Assembly (NCBI RefSeq): GCF_035514885.1
Contig: NZ_DATJCH010000023.1
Span: forward strand, 16,993-80,992
DNA: 64,000 nucleotides
DNA from: Albibacterium sp035514885
GTDB taxonomy: Bacteria; Bacteroidota; Bacteroidia; Sphingobacteriales; Sphingobacteriaceae
Reading direction: 5' to 3'
Shown here: positions 42,157 through 49,784 of the stretch, one piece after another
Layout: every line of letters starts with the position of its first letter
How positions within the stretch are numbered: position 1 is the first letter of the stretch
The notes under the pieces: generated by a model
Database searches by the model: none
Seen by the model: only the letters and a program-made list of their open reading frames with translations
What the model was told of the DNA's origin: nothing
Program-made: the position numbers and the translations under genes

Positions 42157-42894
42157 ATGGAAAAGAAGTGGTTTGAAAGTTGGTTTAATACTCCTTATTA
42201 TCATATTTTATACAAGAATCGCGACAATGCTGAAGCTGCTCTTTTTATTGACAACCTTTTTGAACACCTTCATCCAAGCAAACATGCTACCTTATTAGAT
42301 ATAGCTTGTGGTAGAGGCAGACATGCTAAGTACATGAGTGATAAAGGATACAATACAACAGGTATTGATCTTTCAGAATCAAGTATTGCTTACGCTAAGA
42401 AATATGAAAATGAAAACCTATACTTTCAAGTTCAGGATATGAGGCAAGCATACTGTAATAGCTGTTTTGATTTTGCATTCAACCTTTTTACAAGTTTTGG
42501 CTATTTTGAAACGGAGAAAGAACATCTGGATGCATTAAAAGTTTTTAATGCGGCACTGAAACCGAATGGAATATTAGTACTTGATTATTTTAATGCATAC
42601 AAAGCTATTAAAGACCTGGTACCAACCGAGATTAAGAATAAAAACAACATAACATTTAATATATCAAAACACTTAGAAGGTAAAAAGATTCATAAAAATA
42701 TTGAATTTGAGGATGACAACCAATCTCATCAATACGTGGAAGAAGTGTTTGCCTTTACTTTGCAAGATTTTCATTCAATGTTAGAACAAAGTAACTTTAC
42801 AATTATTGAGAAATTTGGAAACTATCACTTTCAAGATTTCAACCAAGACGAATCACAAAGATTAATCCTAATTTGTAAAAAGAATCATGCTTGA
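42157..42894 (+). CDS. SAM-dependent methyltransferase
   Basis: A 245-residue class I methyltransferase. Motif I is LLDIACGRGRHAKYM, followed by GIDLS and QDMRQAYCNSCFDFAFNLFTSFGYF. Start set at 42157 (MEKKWFESWF), as a promoter box occupies the upstream part of the longer frame. The substrate is unknown. Its stop overlaps the PAP2 gene by 8 bp, and that gene overlaps the ZIP transporter by 4 bp: a three-gene operon. Confidence 0.88.
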   Translation: MEKKWFESWFNTPYYHILYKNRDNAEAALFIDNLFEHLHPSKHATLLDIACGRGRHAKYMSDKGYNTTGIDLSESSIAYAKKYENENLYFQVQDMRQAYCNSCFDFAFNLFTSFGYFETEKEHLDALKVFNAALKPNGILVLDYFNAYKAIKDLVPTEIKNKNNITFNISKHLEGKKIHKNIEFEDDNQSHQYVEEVFAFTLQDFHSMLEQSNFTIIEKFGNYHFQDFNQDESQRLILICKKNHA

Positions 42895-43465
42895 ATACCT
42901 AACTGAAATTGACAAAATAGTTTTTTTGTCAATTAACCAAGGGTTATCAAATCCATTTTTTGATTTCCTAATGCCTATTCTAAGAAATCCTTACACATGG
43001 GCACCGCTCTATCTCTTCATCTTAATTTTTGCAATAAAGAATTACAAGAAGCGAGGAATTATAATGATACTTTTCTTTCTCCTATCTTTCGGTTTGGGAG
43101 ATATGATTTCTGCATCTGTTATCAAACCTCAGGTAATGCGTGTGAGGCCATGCAATGATATTCCTTTTAAAGAGCAAGTTAAAGTACGCGTACGTTGTGG
43201 CAGTGGCTATAGCATGCCTTCTTCCCATGCTACTAATCACTTTGCAATGGGAGTCTTTCTATTAATGGTTTTTAGAAAAAAATGGAAGCCGATCATTTGG
43301 TTAAGCATCTTATGGGCTGCGTCTATAAGCTTTGCACAAATTTATGTCGGTGTGCATTATCCCGGAGATATTTTAGTAGGCACACTCTTAGGTGTATTAA
43401 TAGGCTTATTCACCTCTAGTATTTTCCTATTTTTCCAACCAGATGAACCCAGGATAACCGCATGA
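42887..43465 (+). CDS. PAP2-family membrane phosphatase
   Basis: A 192-residue membrane protein with about five transmembrane segments. It has the phosphatase motifs KPQVMRVRP and PSSHATNH, then AQIYVGVHYPGD. The third motif normally begins Ser-Arg and here begins Ala-Gln, although its His and Asp remain. The family hydrolyses undecaprenyl diphosphate, PA or lipid A phosphates. Ends at the ATG of the ZIP gene. Confidence 0.88.
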   Translation: MLEYLTEIDKIVFLSINQGLSNPFFDFLMPILRNPYTWAPLYLFILIFAIKNYKKRGIIMILFFLLSFGLGDMISASVIKPQVMRVRPCNDIPFKEQVKVRVRCGSGYSMPSSHATNHFAMGVFLLMVFRKKWKPIIWLSILWAASISFAQIYVGVHYPGDILVGTLLGVLIGLFTSSIFLFFQPDEPRITA

Positions 43466-44172
43466 TAATTAGTATACTATTCCTTTCTGCTCTTCTTGGC
43501 GGTCTCTCAGTTTTTATTGTAAAACGAGATAATTCTAAGATGCTAAAATTAATATTAGCATTTAGTGGCGCCTACCTTTTTTCGATAACTATCTTACATT
43601 TAATTCCGGATGTTTATATAAATGCCGATGAATCTATTGGACTTTTTATTCTAGGAGGGTTCATCTTTCAGCTTATACTAGAACAGTTCTCACAAGGAAT
43701 CGAACATGGTCATATCCATCATCATGAGCATAAACTATCTCAAGCATTCCCAATTGGAATTATGTTTAGCTTATGCTTACATGCTTTTTTAGAAGGGATG
43801 CCATTAGCCGGCGATCATAAGAATTACTTATTATTCGGTATTTCGCTACATCATATTCCAGCCGCATTTGCTTTAGGTTCTTTACTTTTAAATACACACA
43901 TTTCTAAGCAAAAGATAATAGTATTACTGGTAGTATTTGCAATGATGTCTCCCTTAGGTTATTTATTAAGTTTTGGAATTAAAGCCAATCAATTAGGGGA
44001 TATAAATCAATACTTTGATCGCATAATGGCTGTTGTTATTGGTATATTTTTACACATATCTACCACGATACTTTTTGAATCATCAACTTCAGGTCACCAT
44101 TATAATCGACAGAAAGCAATAGCAGTCTTATTAGGGGTTTCTGTTTCTTTATTAAATTTCCTGTTCCATTAA
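43462..44172 (+). CDS. ZIP-family metal transporter
   Basis: A 236-residue membrane protein with about eight predicted helices. It has HLIPDVY early, a His-rich loop (EHGHIHHHEHK, residues about 76-86), and the metal-site helices LHAFLEGMPL and LHHIPAAFALGS. The family imports zinc, iron or manganese. 4-bp overlap with the PAP2 gene. No Fur- or Zur-like box recognised. Confidence 0.9.
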   Translation: MIISILFLSALLGGLSVFIVKRDNSKMLKLILAFSGAYLFSITILHLIPDVYINADESIGLFILGGFIFQLILEQFSQGIEHGHIHHHEHKLSQAFPIGIMFSLCLHAFLEGMPLAGDHKNYLLFGISLHHIPAAFALGSLLLNTHISKQKIIVLLVVFAMMSPLGYLLSFGIKANQLGDINQYFDRIMAVVIGIFLHISTTILFESSTSGHHYNRQKAIAVLLGVSVSLLNFLFH

Positions 44173-44202
44173 TCCTATTTTCCTTATAAAACCAGAAGAT
44201 TG

Positions 44203-45180
44203 CTATCCTAATTTTTTAACGGGAATCCTATCCTTATAATAACCTGCTAACTTGTGACCATCACCGTGTATGGTCCAAATTTCTTGAGGTTCTACATACT
44301 TGATATAGTCCAATATGTCATTCCAATCAACATGGTCGGAAATATATAAAGACACACTATTATTCCTTTGTAAATGTTCCCAACCAGATGCAAAAACTTT
44401 AACCATATCACCTTTTCGGATTGAGCTATTAAAAGTAATTGGAGGAACAATATATACAAATTCCTTAAAGCGATTTTGTTTCATGATTTTTCTGTCGTAT
44501 GCCTTATAAATAAGCTTATTTATTCCAAATTGCTCATAAACTTTATGGATACGCATTATCGAATGATGCAATAAGACAATCTTATCTGGACAGTGGATAT
44601 TAATAAGTTGATTTATACGCTGTGCTTTACCCAAGGGATAGGCACCCAACAGAATATTATATGATATTCCGCATAATTTGCGAATTTCAGTCTCAGGATC
44701 AGGATGGTTTATCTCCGGATTTGCAAATGTACTCTCTGTTATCAGAACATTAGCCTTAACATAATCAATCGGCTCACAGGTAGCATCTTCCTGTATTTTA
44801 TAATCTCCCGTATAAAGATATCGTACTCCTTTGTAAACCATTAAAATCTGTGCAGAACCCAAAACATGCCCAGCAGAAAATAGTTGAATTTGAACATCAT
44901 TTACAAAAAATTCTTGATAAAAGTCTTTTGGTATAAACCTAAAGGATGCCTGACCACTATAACGGCTTTCCATAATAGCTTGAGTTGCCCGTGTACAATA
45001 AACTTCTAAATTGCCTGGACAAGCGTGATCAGCATGAGCATGAGAGATTATGGCACAGGTTACAGGCATTTTCGGATCAATATGGAAATCTCCATATTTA
45101 CAATATAAACCTGATGTTGTTTGGATTATAAAGTCATCTATTATATTCACTTCGTTAGACCTTATTATTGAAATATTCAT
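44203..45180 (-). CDS. MBL-fold beta-CASP-like exonuclease
   Basis: A 325-residue metallo-beta-lactamase-fold protein with HAHADH metal motif (about 49-54), YTGDY, TESTFANPE and AYPLGKAQRINQLI, similar to the ligase-associated exonuclease and mRNA 3'-end processing group. No DNA ligase is adjacent, so the ligase link is not supported here. It overlaps coaE by 26 bp, longer than usual, but no later Met is close to the start of the fold. Nuclease function is inferred from family. Confidence 0.8.
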   Translation of the reverse strand: MNISIIRSNEVNIIDDFIIQTTSGLYCKYGDFHIDPKMPVTCAIISHAHADHACPGNLEVYCTRATQAIMESRYSGQASFRFIPKDFYQEFFVNDVQIQLFSAGHVLGSAQILMVYKGVRYLYTGDYKIQEDATCEPIDYVKANVLITESTFANPEINHPDPETEIRKLCGISYNILLGAYPLGKAQRINQLINIHCPDKIVLLHHSIMRIHKVYEQFGINKLIYKAYDRKIMKQNRFKEFVYIVPPITFNSSIRKGDMVKVFASGWEHLQRNNSVSLYISDHVDWNDILDYIKYVEPQEIWTIHGDGHKLAGYYKDRIPVKKLG

Positions 45181-45742
45181 TCAATTTTAACACCTGAGGG
45201 ATAATAGGTTCCTTGCCATCATTTATAATTATAAAATCAGCTAACTTCTTCTTTTCTTCTTCTGGCATTTGCTTATCCATTCTGGACCGCACATTATCCT
45301 CATCAACACGCTCCCTTTCTATAACACGCTTTATACGAATATCTTCCGGAGAGGTTACCACAATAACAAAATCACAATCTTTATAAGACCCACTTTCAAA
45401 TAAAATGGCCGCCTCTTTAATAATATAAGCAGATTTCTGTTGTTTAGACCAATCCTCAAAAGCCTTTATTGCAGCAGGATGCACTAAGAGATTCAACTTT
45501 TTCAATGCCTCCTCATTATTAAAAACTTTATTAGCTAAATACTTTCTATTCAATTCATTATTGGAAGAATATGATTCTTCTCCAAACTCTGCCTTTATAG
45601 AAGCAATTAGAGAATCATCTGTAGACATGATAGATTTAGCAGTCATATCTGCATTAAATACAGGTATTCCCAACGTTTCAAAAACCCGACAAACGGTGGT
45701 TTTACCAGTTCCAATTCCTCCGGTTATGCCAATTTTAAGCAT
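45155..45742 (-). CDS. coaE: dephospho-CoA kinase
   Basis: A 195-residue kinase performing the last step of coenzyme A synthesis. The P-loop is GITGGIGTGKTT (about 5-16), with VFNADMTAK (substrate Asp) and KRVIERERVDEDNVRSRM. Full length. Follows the YbbR-domain gene by 4 bp and overlaps the MBL gene by 26 bp. Confidence 0.95.
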   Translation of the reverse strand: MLKIGITGGIGTGKTTVCRVFETLGIPVFNADMTAKSIMSTDDSLIASIKAEFGEESYSSNNELNRKYLANKVFNNEEALKKLNLLVHPAAIKAFEDWSKQQKSAYIIKEAAILFESGSYKDCDFVIVVTSPEDIRIKRVIERERVDEDNVRSRMDKQMPEEEKKKLADFIIINDGKEPIIPQVLKLNEYFNNKV

Positions 45743-45746
45743 TATA

Positions 45747-46694
45747 TCATCTTTTTATAATGAAGTCTATATTTTGAGGATTTATTTTTACAATCTTACA
45801 AAAATCTGGAGATTTGATTAAAATAACAGGCAATGTGCTTACCTTATTTTCTGTCCAGTTTTTCAAATCAACAACAGCTTCAAATGAATTGGAAGTGATA
45901 TTTGAATAGTTTTTAAGTGAGACTAATACTGTTATTTTAACCTTAGAAGGAATAAGCCGTACAGACGAGTATCTTTCTCCATTTTCAACTTTCAGCGGCA
46001 GCTCAAGCACCTTTTCTGTAACCTCACCTATTGGGACATTTACTTCGACTGAGGTTGGATAAACATTGATATTTGCTTTGCCTTTCTGCTGAAGGAATAA
46101 ACGTCCCGTAAAATCAGAATCAAGACCTTTACGTTTAAGGGTATCGGTTTCCCACTCTTCTATTCGTACCAGGTCTTCTAAAGGCCCTGTGATTGTAACA
46201 TAAGCCGGATTAATGCGAATACTATCAATAATATTATACTGCTTTTGAAAACTAAGATCAGATACAAACTTTACAGGTACCTTTTTTACAGTCTGCTTAG
46301 AAAAATCAAAATAGAGAGTGTCTGGTGTGATCGATACGACTCGTTGAGTCCCTCCAAATTGTCTATTGATAAAACCCATCTGACTAGAAAAAACTATCCA
46401 GTCTCTTGTCCTTAAAGGACTCAGATCAATATCAATATCCTGCGATTGTAAACTGAGCTTCGAAAATAATACCTGCCAGCCAGACCCTTCTATCTGGAGA
46501 TCAACTGTATCGGATTGTAAAGGGTGAAAAGCTCTATTATCAGGGGCGTTCATATAACGCACAGCTGCAGGAACCTGATATAGATAATTACTAGACATCG
46601 CAAATAAACCCCATGACAAAACCGAGATCACAACACATACTATGAATATGCGGGCTTTCTGCTTTTGTAATTTGGTTAAATTCAAAATTGCCAT
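45747..46694 (-). CDS. YbbR/CdaR-like domain protein
   Basis: A 315-residue protein with one N-terminal transmembrane segment (about 14-38) and an extracytoplasmic part of repeated YbbR-like beta domains (for example PVKFVSDLSFQKQYNI, PAYVTITGPLEDL). In Firmicutes CdaR regulates the diadenylate cyclase CdaA; in Bacteroidota the role is untested. Located as usual between yajC and coaE. Confidence 0.85.
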   Translation of the reverse strand: MAILNLTKLQKQKARIFIVCVVISVLSWGLFAMSSNYLYQVPAAVRYMNAPDNRAFHPLQSDTVDLQIEGSGWQVLFSKLSLQSQDIDIDLSPLRTRDWIVFSSQMGFINRQFGGTQRVVSITPDTLYFDFSKQTVKKVPVKFVSDLSFQKQYNIIDSIRINPAYVTITGPLEDLVRIEEWETDTLKRKGLDSDFTGRLFLQQKGKANINVYPTSVEVNVPIGEVTEKVLELPLKVENGERYSSVRLIPSKVKITVLVSLKNYSNITSNSFEAVVDLKNWTENKVSTLPVILIKSPDFCKIVKINPQNIDFIIKR

Positions 46695-46713
46695 GAGCTA
46701 GAATAAAAAATTA

Positions 46714-46754
46714 AACGCTTAACAAATAGTTAATTAAACTATTCGTTAAGCGTT
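46714..46754 (-). terminator. rho-independent terminator after yajC
   Basis: 18-bp arms with one mismatch (AACGCTTAACAAATAGTT and complement), 5-nt loop. On the minus strand the tail is TTTAATTTTTTATT. It lies between yajC and the YbbR gene, so those two are not simply cotranscribed. Confidence 0.8.
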
Positions 46755-46768
46755 CTAAAGACTTTTTT

Positions 46769-47080
46769 CTACTGAGCGTTCGCTACTTTAGATGCATCTA
46801 AAGACACTGAACTTTTATCAAAGCGGATTTTAACACCACTTCCTACATCTAATAAAATAGATGTATCACCAAGCTCTACAATGCGGCCGTGAATACCAGC
46901 AGTAGTCACTACCTTATCATTTACTTTTAATGCTTCGATATATTTTTTATGATCTTTTGACTTTTTCATTTGTGGACGAATCATAAAAAAGTAGAATACC
47001 ACAATGATTAAAATCATAGGTAAAAAACCCATTAAACCACCACCGCTCGTTGCTTGTAATAAAATTGTTCCTGTTGTCAT
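46769..47080 (-). CDS. yajC: preprotein translocase subunit YajC
   Basis: A 103-residue single-pass inner-membrane protein (helix about 18-37; FLPMILIIVVFYFFMIRPQ) of the SecDF-YajC complex. The soluble part ALKVNDKVVTTAGIHG and GVKIRFDKSSV is typical. It lies 18 bp downstream of the DUF1573 lipoprotein gene. Confidence 0.94.
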   Translation of the reverse strand: MTTGTILLQATSGGGLMGFLPMILIIVVFYFFMIRPQMKKSKDHKKYIEALKVNDKVVTTAGIHGRIVELGDTSILLDVGSGVKIRFDKSSVSLDASKVANAQ

Positions 47081-47098
47081 AATTTTTATTTTTGTATG

Positions 47099-47554
47099 TT
47101 ATTTTACTTCTCCTTTTAAATGAAAGATTGTTTGGGAAGGATATGCATTAGATTCCATAGTGATAACTTTGTGTTGCAATCCCGGCTGATTACTCGTATC
47201 GAATACTACATCGATTGTAAATTCTTCTCCTGGTTTAATAGGATGCTTTGGATAATAAGGTGTCGTACATCCACAAGAAGCACGAACAGAATTAATTATC
47301 AAGGGTGTTTTACCAGTATTTGTAAATGCATATTCATGGGATACCTTCTCACCTTCTTTGACTTCACCAAAACTATAAGTATCTGTTTCTTGATATACAA
47401 TAGGAGCATTGGTTGTATCTACCGAAGCTTCTACTGAAGACTCGGTGGCAACCGATCCTGTACTATCTATGTTCCCTTGTTCACTATCCTGGCTCCCACT
47501 ACCGCATGAAGCAAGAAAGAATGAAGCAGAAAGCACTAATATTAGATTTTTCAT
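47099..47554 (-). CDS. DUF1573 lipoprotein
   Basis: A 151-residue lipoprotein (lipobox FLASC, Cys17) with a Ser/Asp/Thr linker and a C-terminal DUF1573 beta-sandwich (about 60-150): YSFGEVKEGEKVSHEYAFTNTGKTPL and VRASCGCTTP. The family is a Bacteroidota-type Ig-like fold of unproven function. Between nusB and yajC. Confidence 0.9.
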   Translation of the reverse strand: MKNLILVLSASFFLASCGSGSQDSEQGNIDSTGSVATESSVEASVDTTNAPIVYQETDTYSFGEVKEGEKVSHEYAFTNTGKTPLIINSVRASCGCTTPYYPKHPIKPGEEFTIDVVFDTSNQPGLQHKVITMESNAYPSQTIFHLKGEVK

Positions 47555-47584
47555 TCAAACATGGTTTATTTACAAATATAAATT

Positions 47585-48532
47585 TTATTCATTTAATCCA
47601 CGACCTTGTTTACGAATTCTACCAGATGTCTTTAACTCTGATAGTACCTTATCAAGAATTCCGTTGATAAACGTATTACTTTTGGGTGTACTGAAAACTT
47701 TAGAGATTTCAATATATTCATTAATAGTTACTTTAACCGGTATCGATGAAAAATTGATCAATTCACAAATCGCTAACCGCATTATTAAAGTATCCATTAA
47801 TGCAATCCTATCAGCCTCCCAATTTTTTGTCTTACCACTAATAAAGCTTTGGTATTCATCAGAATGGCTAACGGCTAAAATAAATAGATCTAGGATAAAC
47901 TCTCTATCTTCATCCCAATTTGGTGTTAGTTCGGCTAAATGGTTATTCGAAGACTCCACAGAACTAAAGTTCTTAAAGGTTTTGGCAACCAAAGCTTGTA
48001 GAACTTCCTTATCAAGCTGCCAATTAATAAATTTCTCTTCAAATACTTGTTCAACCGAAGGTAGTTGAAGAATTATTCGCTTAAAAATATATTTAATAAT
48101 ATCCTTTTCAGCTGCTATCGAATGGTCATCGTTATTTAAATAAGCTTCATATTCTTCTGAATTCTTCAAACTCTGAAATATTTCACGAGCAATTTCAGGA
48201 TCAAATGCCCAAGATACTCGATACTTCTTTGTCTGATCTATAAACTTACCGTTCTTCCTCAAAGATTCGATAAATGCATTATTCTGGAAACGAAGGTTAC
48301 TATTTAAATCATTCTCCGTAGGTAAATGTTTTCTTGCTCTACCCTCTGCATCAATCGCGGTATAATCCGCCACTTCAATCAAGAGATTTAACAACCATAT
48401 GTACATTTCATATACTTGGTCGACACTATTTAAGAGCGATTTTTCAAATTTAGAAACTTCCTTTTCTTCGGATTGATTATAGGCATATAAAGTTTGTAAA
48501 ACTTTTATACGCAGATGTCTTCTGTTTAACAT
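47585..48532 (-). CDS. nusB: transcription antitermination factor NusB
   Basis: A 315-residue protein whose C-terminus (VTINEYIEISKVFSTPKSNTFINGILDKV style motifs) is the RNA-binding helical NusB core and whose N-terminus (LNRRHLRIKVLQTLYAY) is the arginine-rich start. It is more than twice the length of E. coli NusB (139) because of a central helical expansion, as is usual in Bacteroidota. Works with NusA/NusG/S10 at rRNA operons. Basic tail RIRKQGRGLNE. Confidence 0.92.
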   Translation of the reverse strand: MLNRRHLRIKVLQTLYAYNQSEEKEVSKFEKSLLNSVDQVYEMYIWLLNLLIEVADYTAIDAEGRARKHLPTENDLNSNLRFQNNAFIESLRKNGKFIDQTKKYRVSWAFDPEIAREIFQSLKNSEEYEAYLNNDDHSIAAEKDIIKYIFKRIILQLPSVEQVFEEKFINWQLDKEVLQALVAKTFKNFSSVESSNNHLAELTPNWDEDREFILDLFILAVSHSDEYQSFISGKTKNWEADRIALMDTLIMRLAICELINFSSIPVKVTINEYIEISKVFSTPKSNTFINGILDKVLSELKTSGRIRKQGRGLNE

Positions 48533-48571
48533 AAATATAAAGAACGATTTTTTTTAATGGAAATATAACCT

Positions 48572-49666
48572 TTAATTAGATTTGAAATTATTGATAATTT
48601 TAATAGAATTTATGCGGTCTTCAGCAATTTTATTAGCTGCTAAATGAGTAGAGATGTTCTCTGACTTCGATCGCTGAATAACAGAACGAGTAGCCTCATA
48701 AATATTCTCTGCTAACTCAAGAGTTCTTGATGAGGAATAACCTGCTAATTCAGAATAGCAGCTAATTAATCCTCCGGCGTTAATTAAATAATCGGGTGCA
48801 AATAATATTCCTCTTTCTAAAAGCATTTTGCCGTGTTTGCCCTCATCTTCTAACTGATTATTGGCTGATCCGGCAATAATCTTACAGTTCAATCTTGGAA
48901 TAGTATTATCATTTAATGTCCCACCCAATGCACAAGGGGCGTAAACATCGATATCTAAGTCATAGATTCTATTATTTTGAACGATTTCCGCGCCATATTT
49001 ATTTGCAACTTTAATCATTCGATCTTCTATGATATCACTTATGTAAACTTTAGCATTTTCACTTCTTAATAAAGCAACTAACCCTTCACCCACTTGGCCT
49101 GTCCCCTGAACTAACACAGTTCTTCCAGCTAAACTATCATTGCCAAAAAGCTCCTTTATTCCAGCCTTAATACCGTAATAAACACTTTTTGCCGTAAATG
49201 GGGAGGAATCTCCGCTACCACCAACAGAACTAGGTAAACCAGCAACATAGGGAGTTTCCATTTTTATAATCTCCATATCTCGCGGATCTGTACCAATATC
49301 CAAAGAGGTAATATAGCTTCCATTAAGTTCATTCACAAATTGACCAAAACGACGCAAAAGAACTTCTGTTTTTTGAGTGCGGCTATCTCCAATAATAATT
49401 GCATTGCCTCCTCCAAAATTAACACCCGTAATCGCCGACTTATAAGTCATTGCTTTCGATAAACGCAATGAATCTTTAATTGCCTCTTCTTCCGTACGAT
49501 ACTCAAGCATACGAGTACCACCTATTGCAGGGCCCAAAGTAGTATTGTGAATAGTAATGATTGCCTTTAAACCGACTTCCTCATCATTACAAAAAACTAT
49601 TTGCTGATGACCAAAACGTCTAAGTAAATCAAATATGCTATTATTTATTTTATTCTCAGTGTCCAT
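48572..49666 (-). CDS. leucine dehydrogenase-family protein with altered catalytic lysine
   Basis: A 364-residue protein of the Glu/Leu/Phe/Val dehydrogenase family. The carboxylate-binding lysine is Lys76 (AMTYK). The following glycine loop reads GGGNAIIIGD, so Asn88 sits where the catalytic GGGK lysine (Lys80 in Bacillus enzymes) is expected; the codon AAT is plain in the sequence. The Rossmann domain is intact (VLVQGTGQVGEGL). It may be an inactive, altered or regulatory dehydrogenase. Upstream is a 13-bp palindrome. 39 bp before nusB. Confidence 0.88.
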   Translation of the reverse strand: MDTENKINNSIFDLLRRFGHQQIVFCNDEEVGLKAIITIHNTTLGPAIGGTRMLEYRTEEEAIKDSLRLSKAMTYKSAITGVNFGGGNAIIIGDSRTQKTEVLLRRFGQFVNELNGSYITSLDIGTDPRDMEIIKMETPYVAGLPSSVGGSGDSSPFTAKSVYYGIKAGIKELFGNDSLAGRTVLVQGTGQVGEGLVALLRSENAKVYISDIIEDRMIKVANKYGAEIVQNNRIYDLDIDVYAPCALGGTLNDNTIPRLNCKIIAGSANNQLEDEGKHGKMLLERGILFAPDYLINAGGLISCYSELAGYSSSRTLELAENIYEATRSVIQRSKSENISTHLAANKIAEDRINSIKIINNFKSN

Positions 49667-49681
49667 CTTTAATTAGCAGTC

Positions 49682-49694
49682 GGCAAATATTGCC
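49682..49694. promoter_or_regulatory. palindrome upstream of the dehydrogenase
   Basis: GGCAAATATTGCC: arms GGCAA/TTGCC around ATA, starting 16 bp before the dehydrogenase ATG, in the place expected for a core promoter. Candidate operator. Confidence 0.35.
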
Positions 49695-49769
49695 AAAAGT
49701 AATAATTTTTTAGATTAATTTACTGATTCATTCAATTAATCAAGCCTATGCACCTATCAATATATTTCA

Positions 49770-49777
49770 TATTTTTG
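49770..49777 (+). promoter_or_regulatory. possible -7 box (TATTTTTG), close to the start codon
   Basis: An exact TAnnTTTG match ending only 7 bp before the ABC transporter ATG. If used, the transcript would be nearly leaderless. No good -33 element seen. Confidence 0.35.
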
Positions 49778-49784
49778 TACACCA

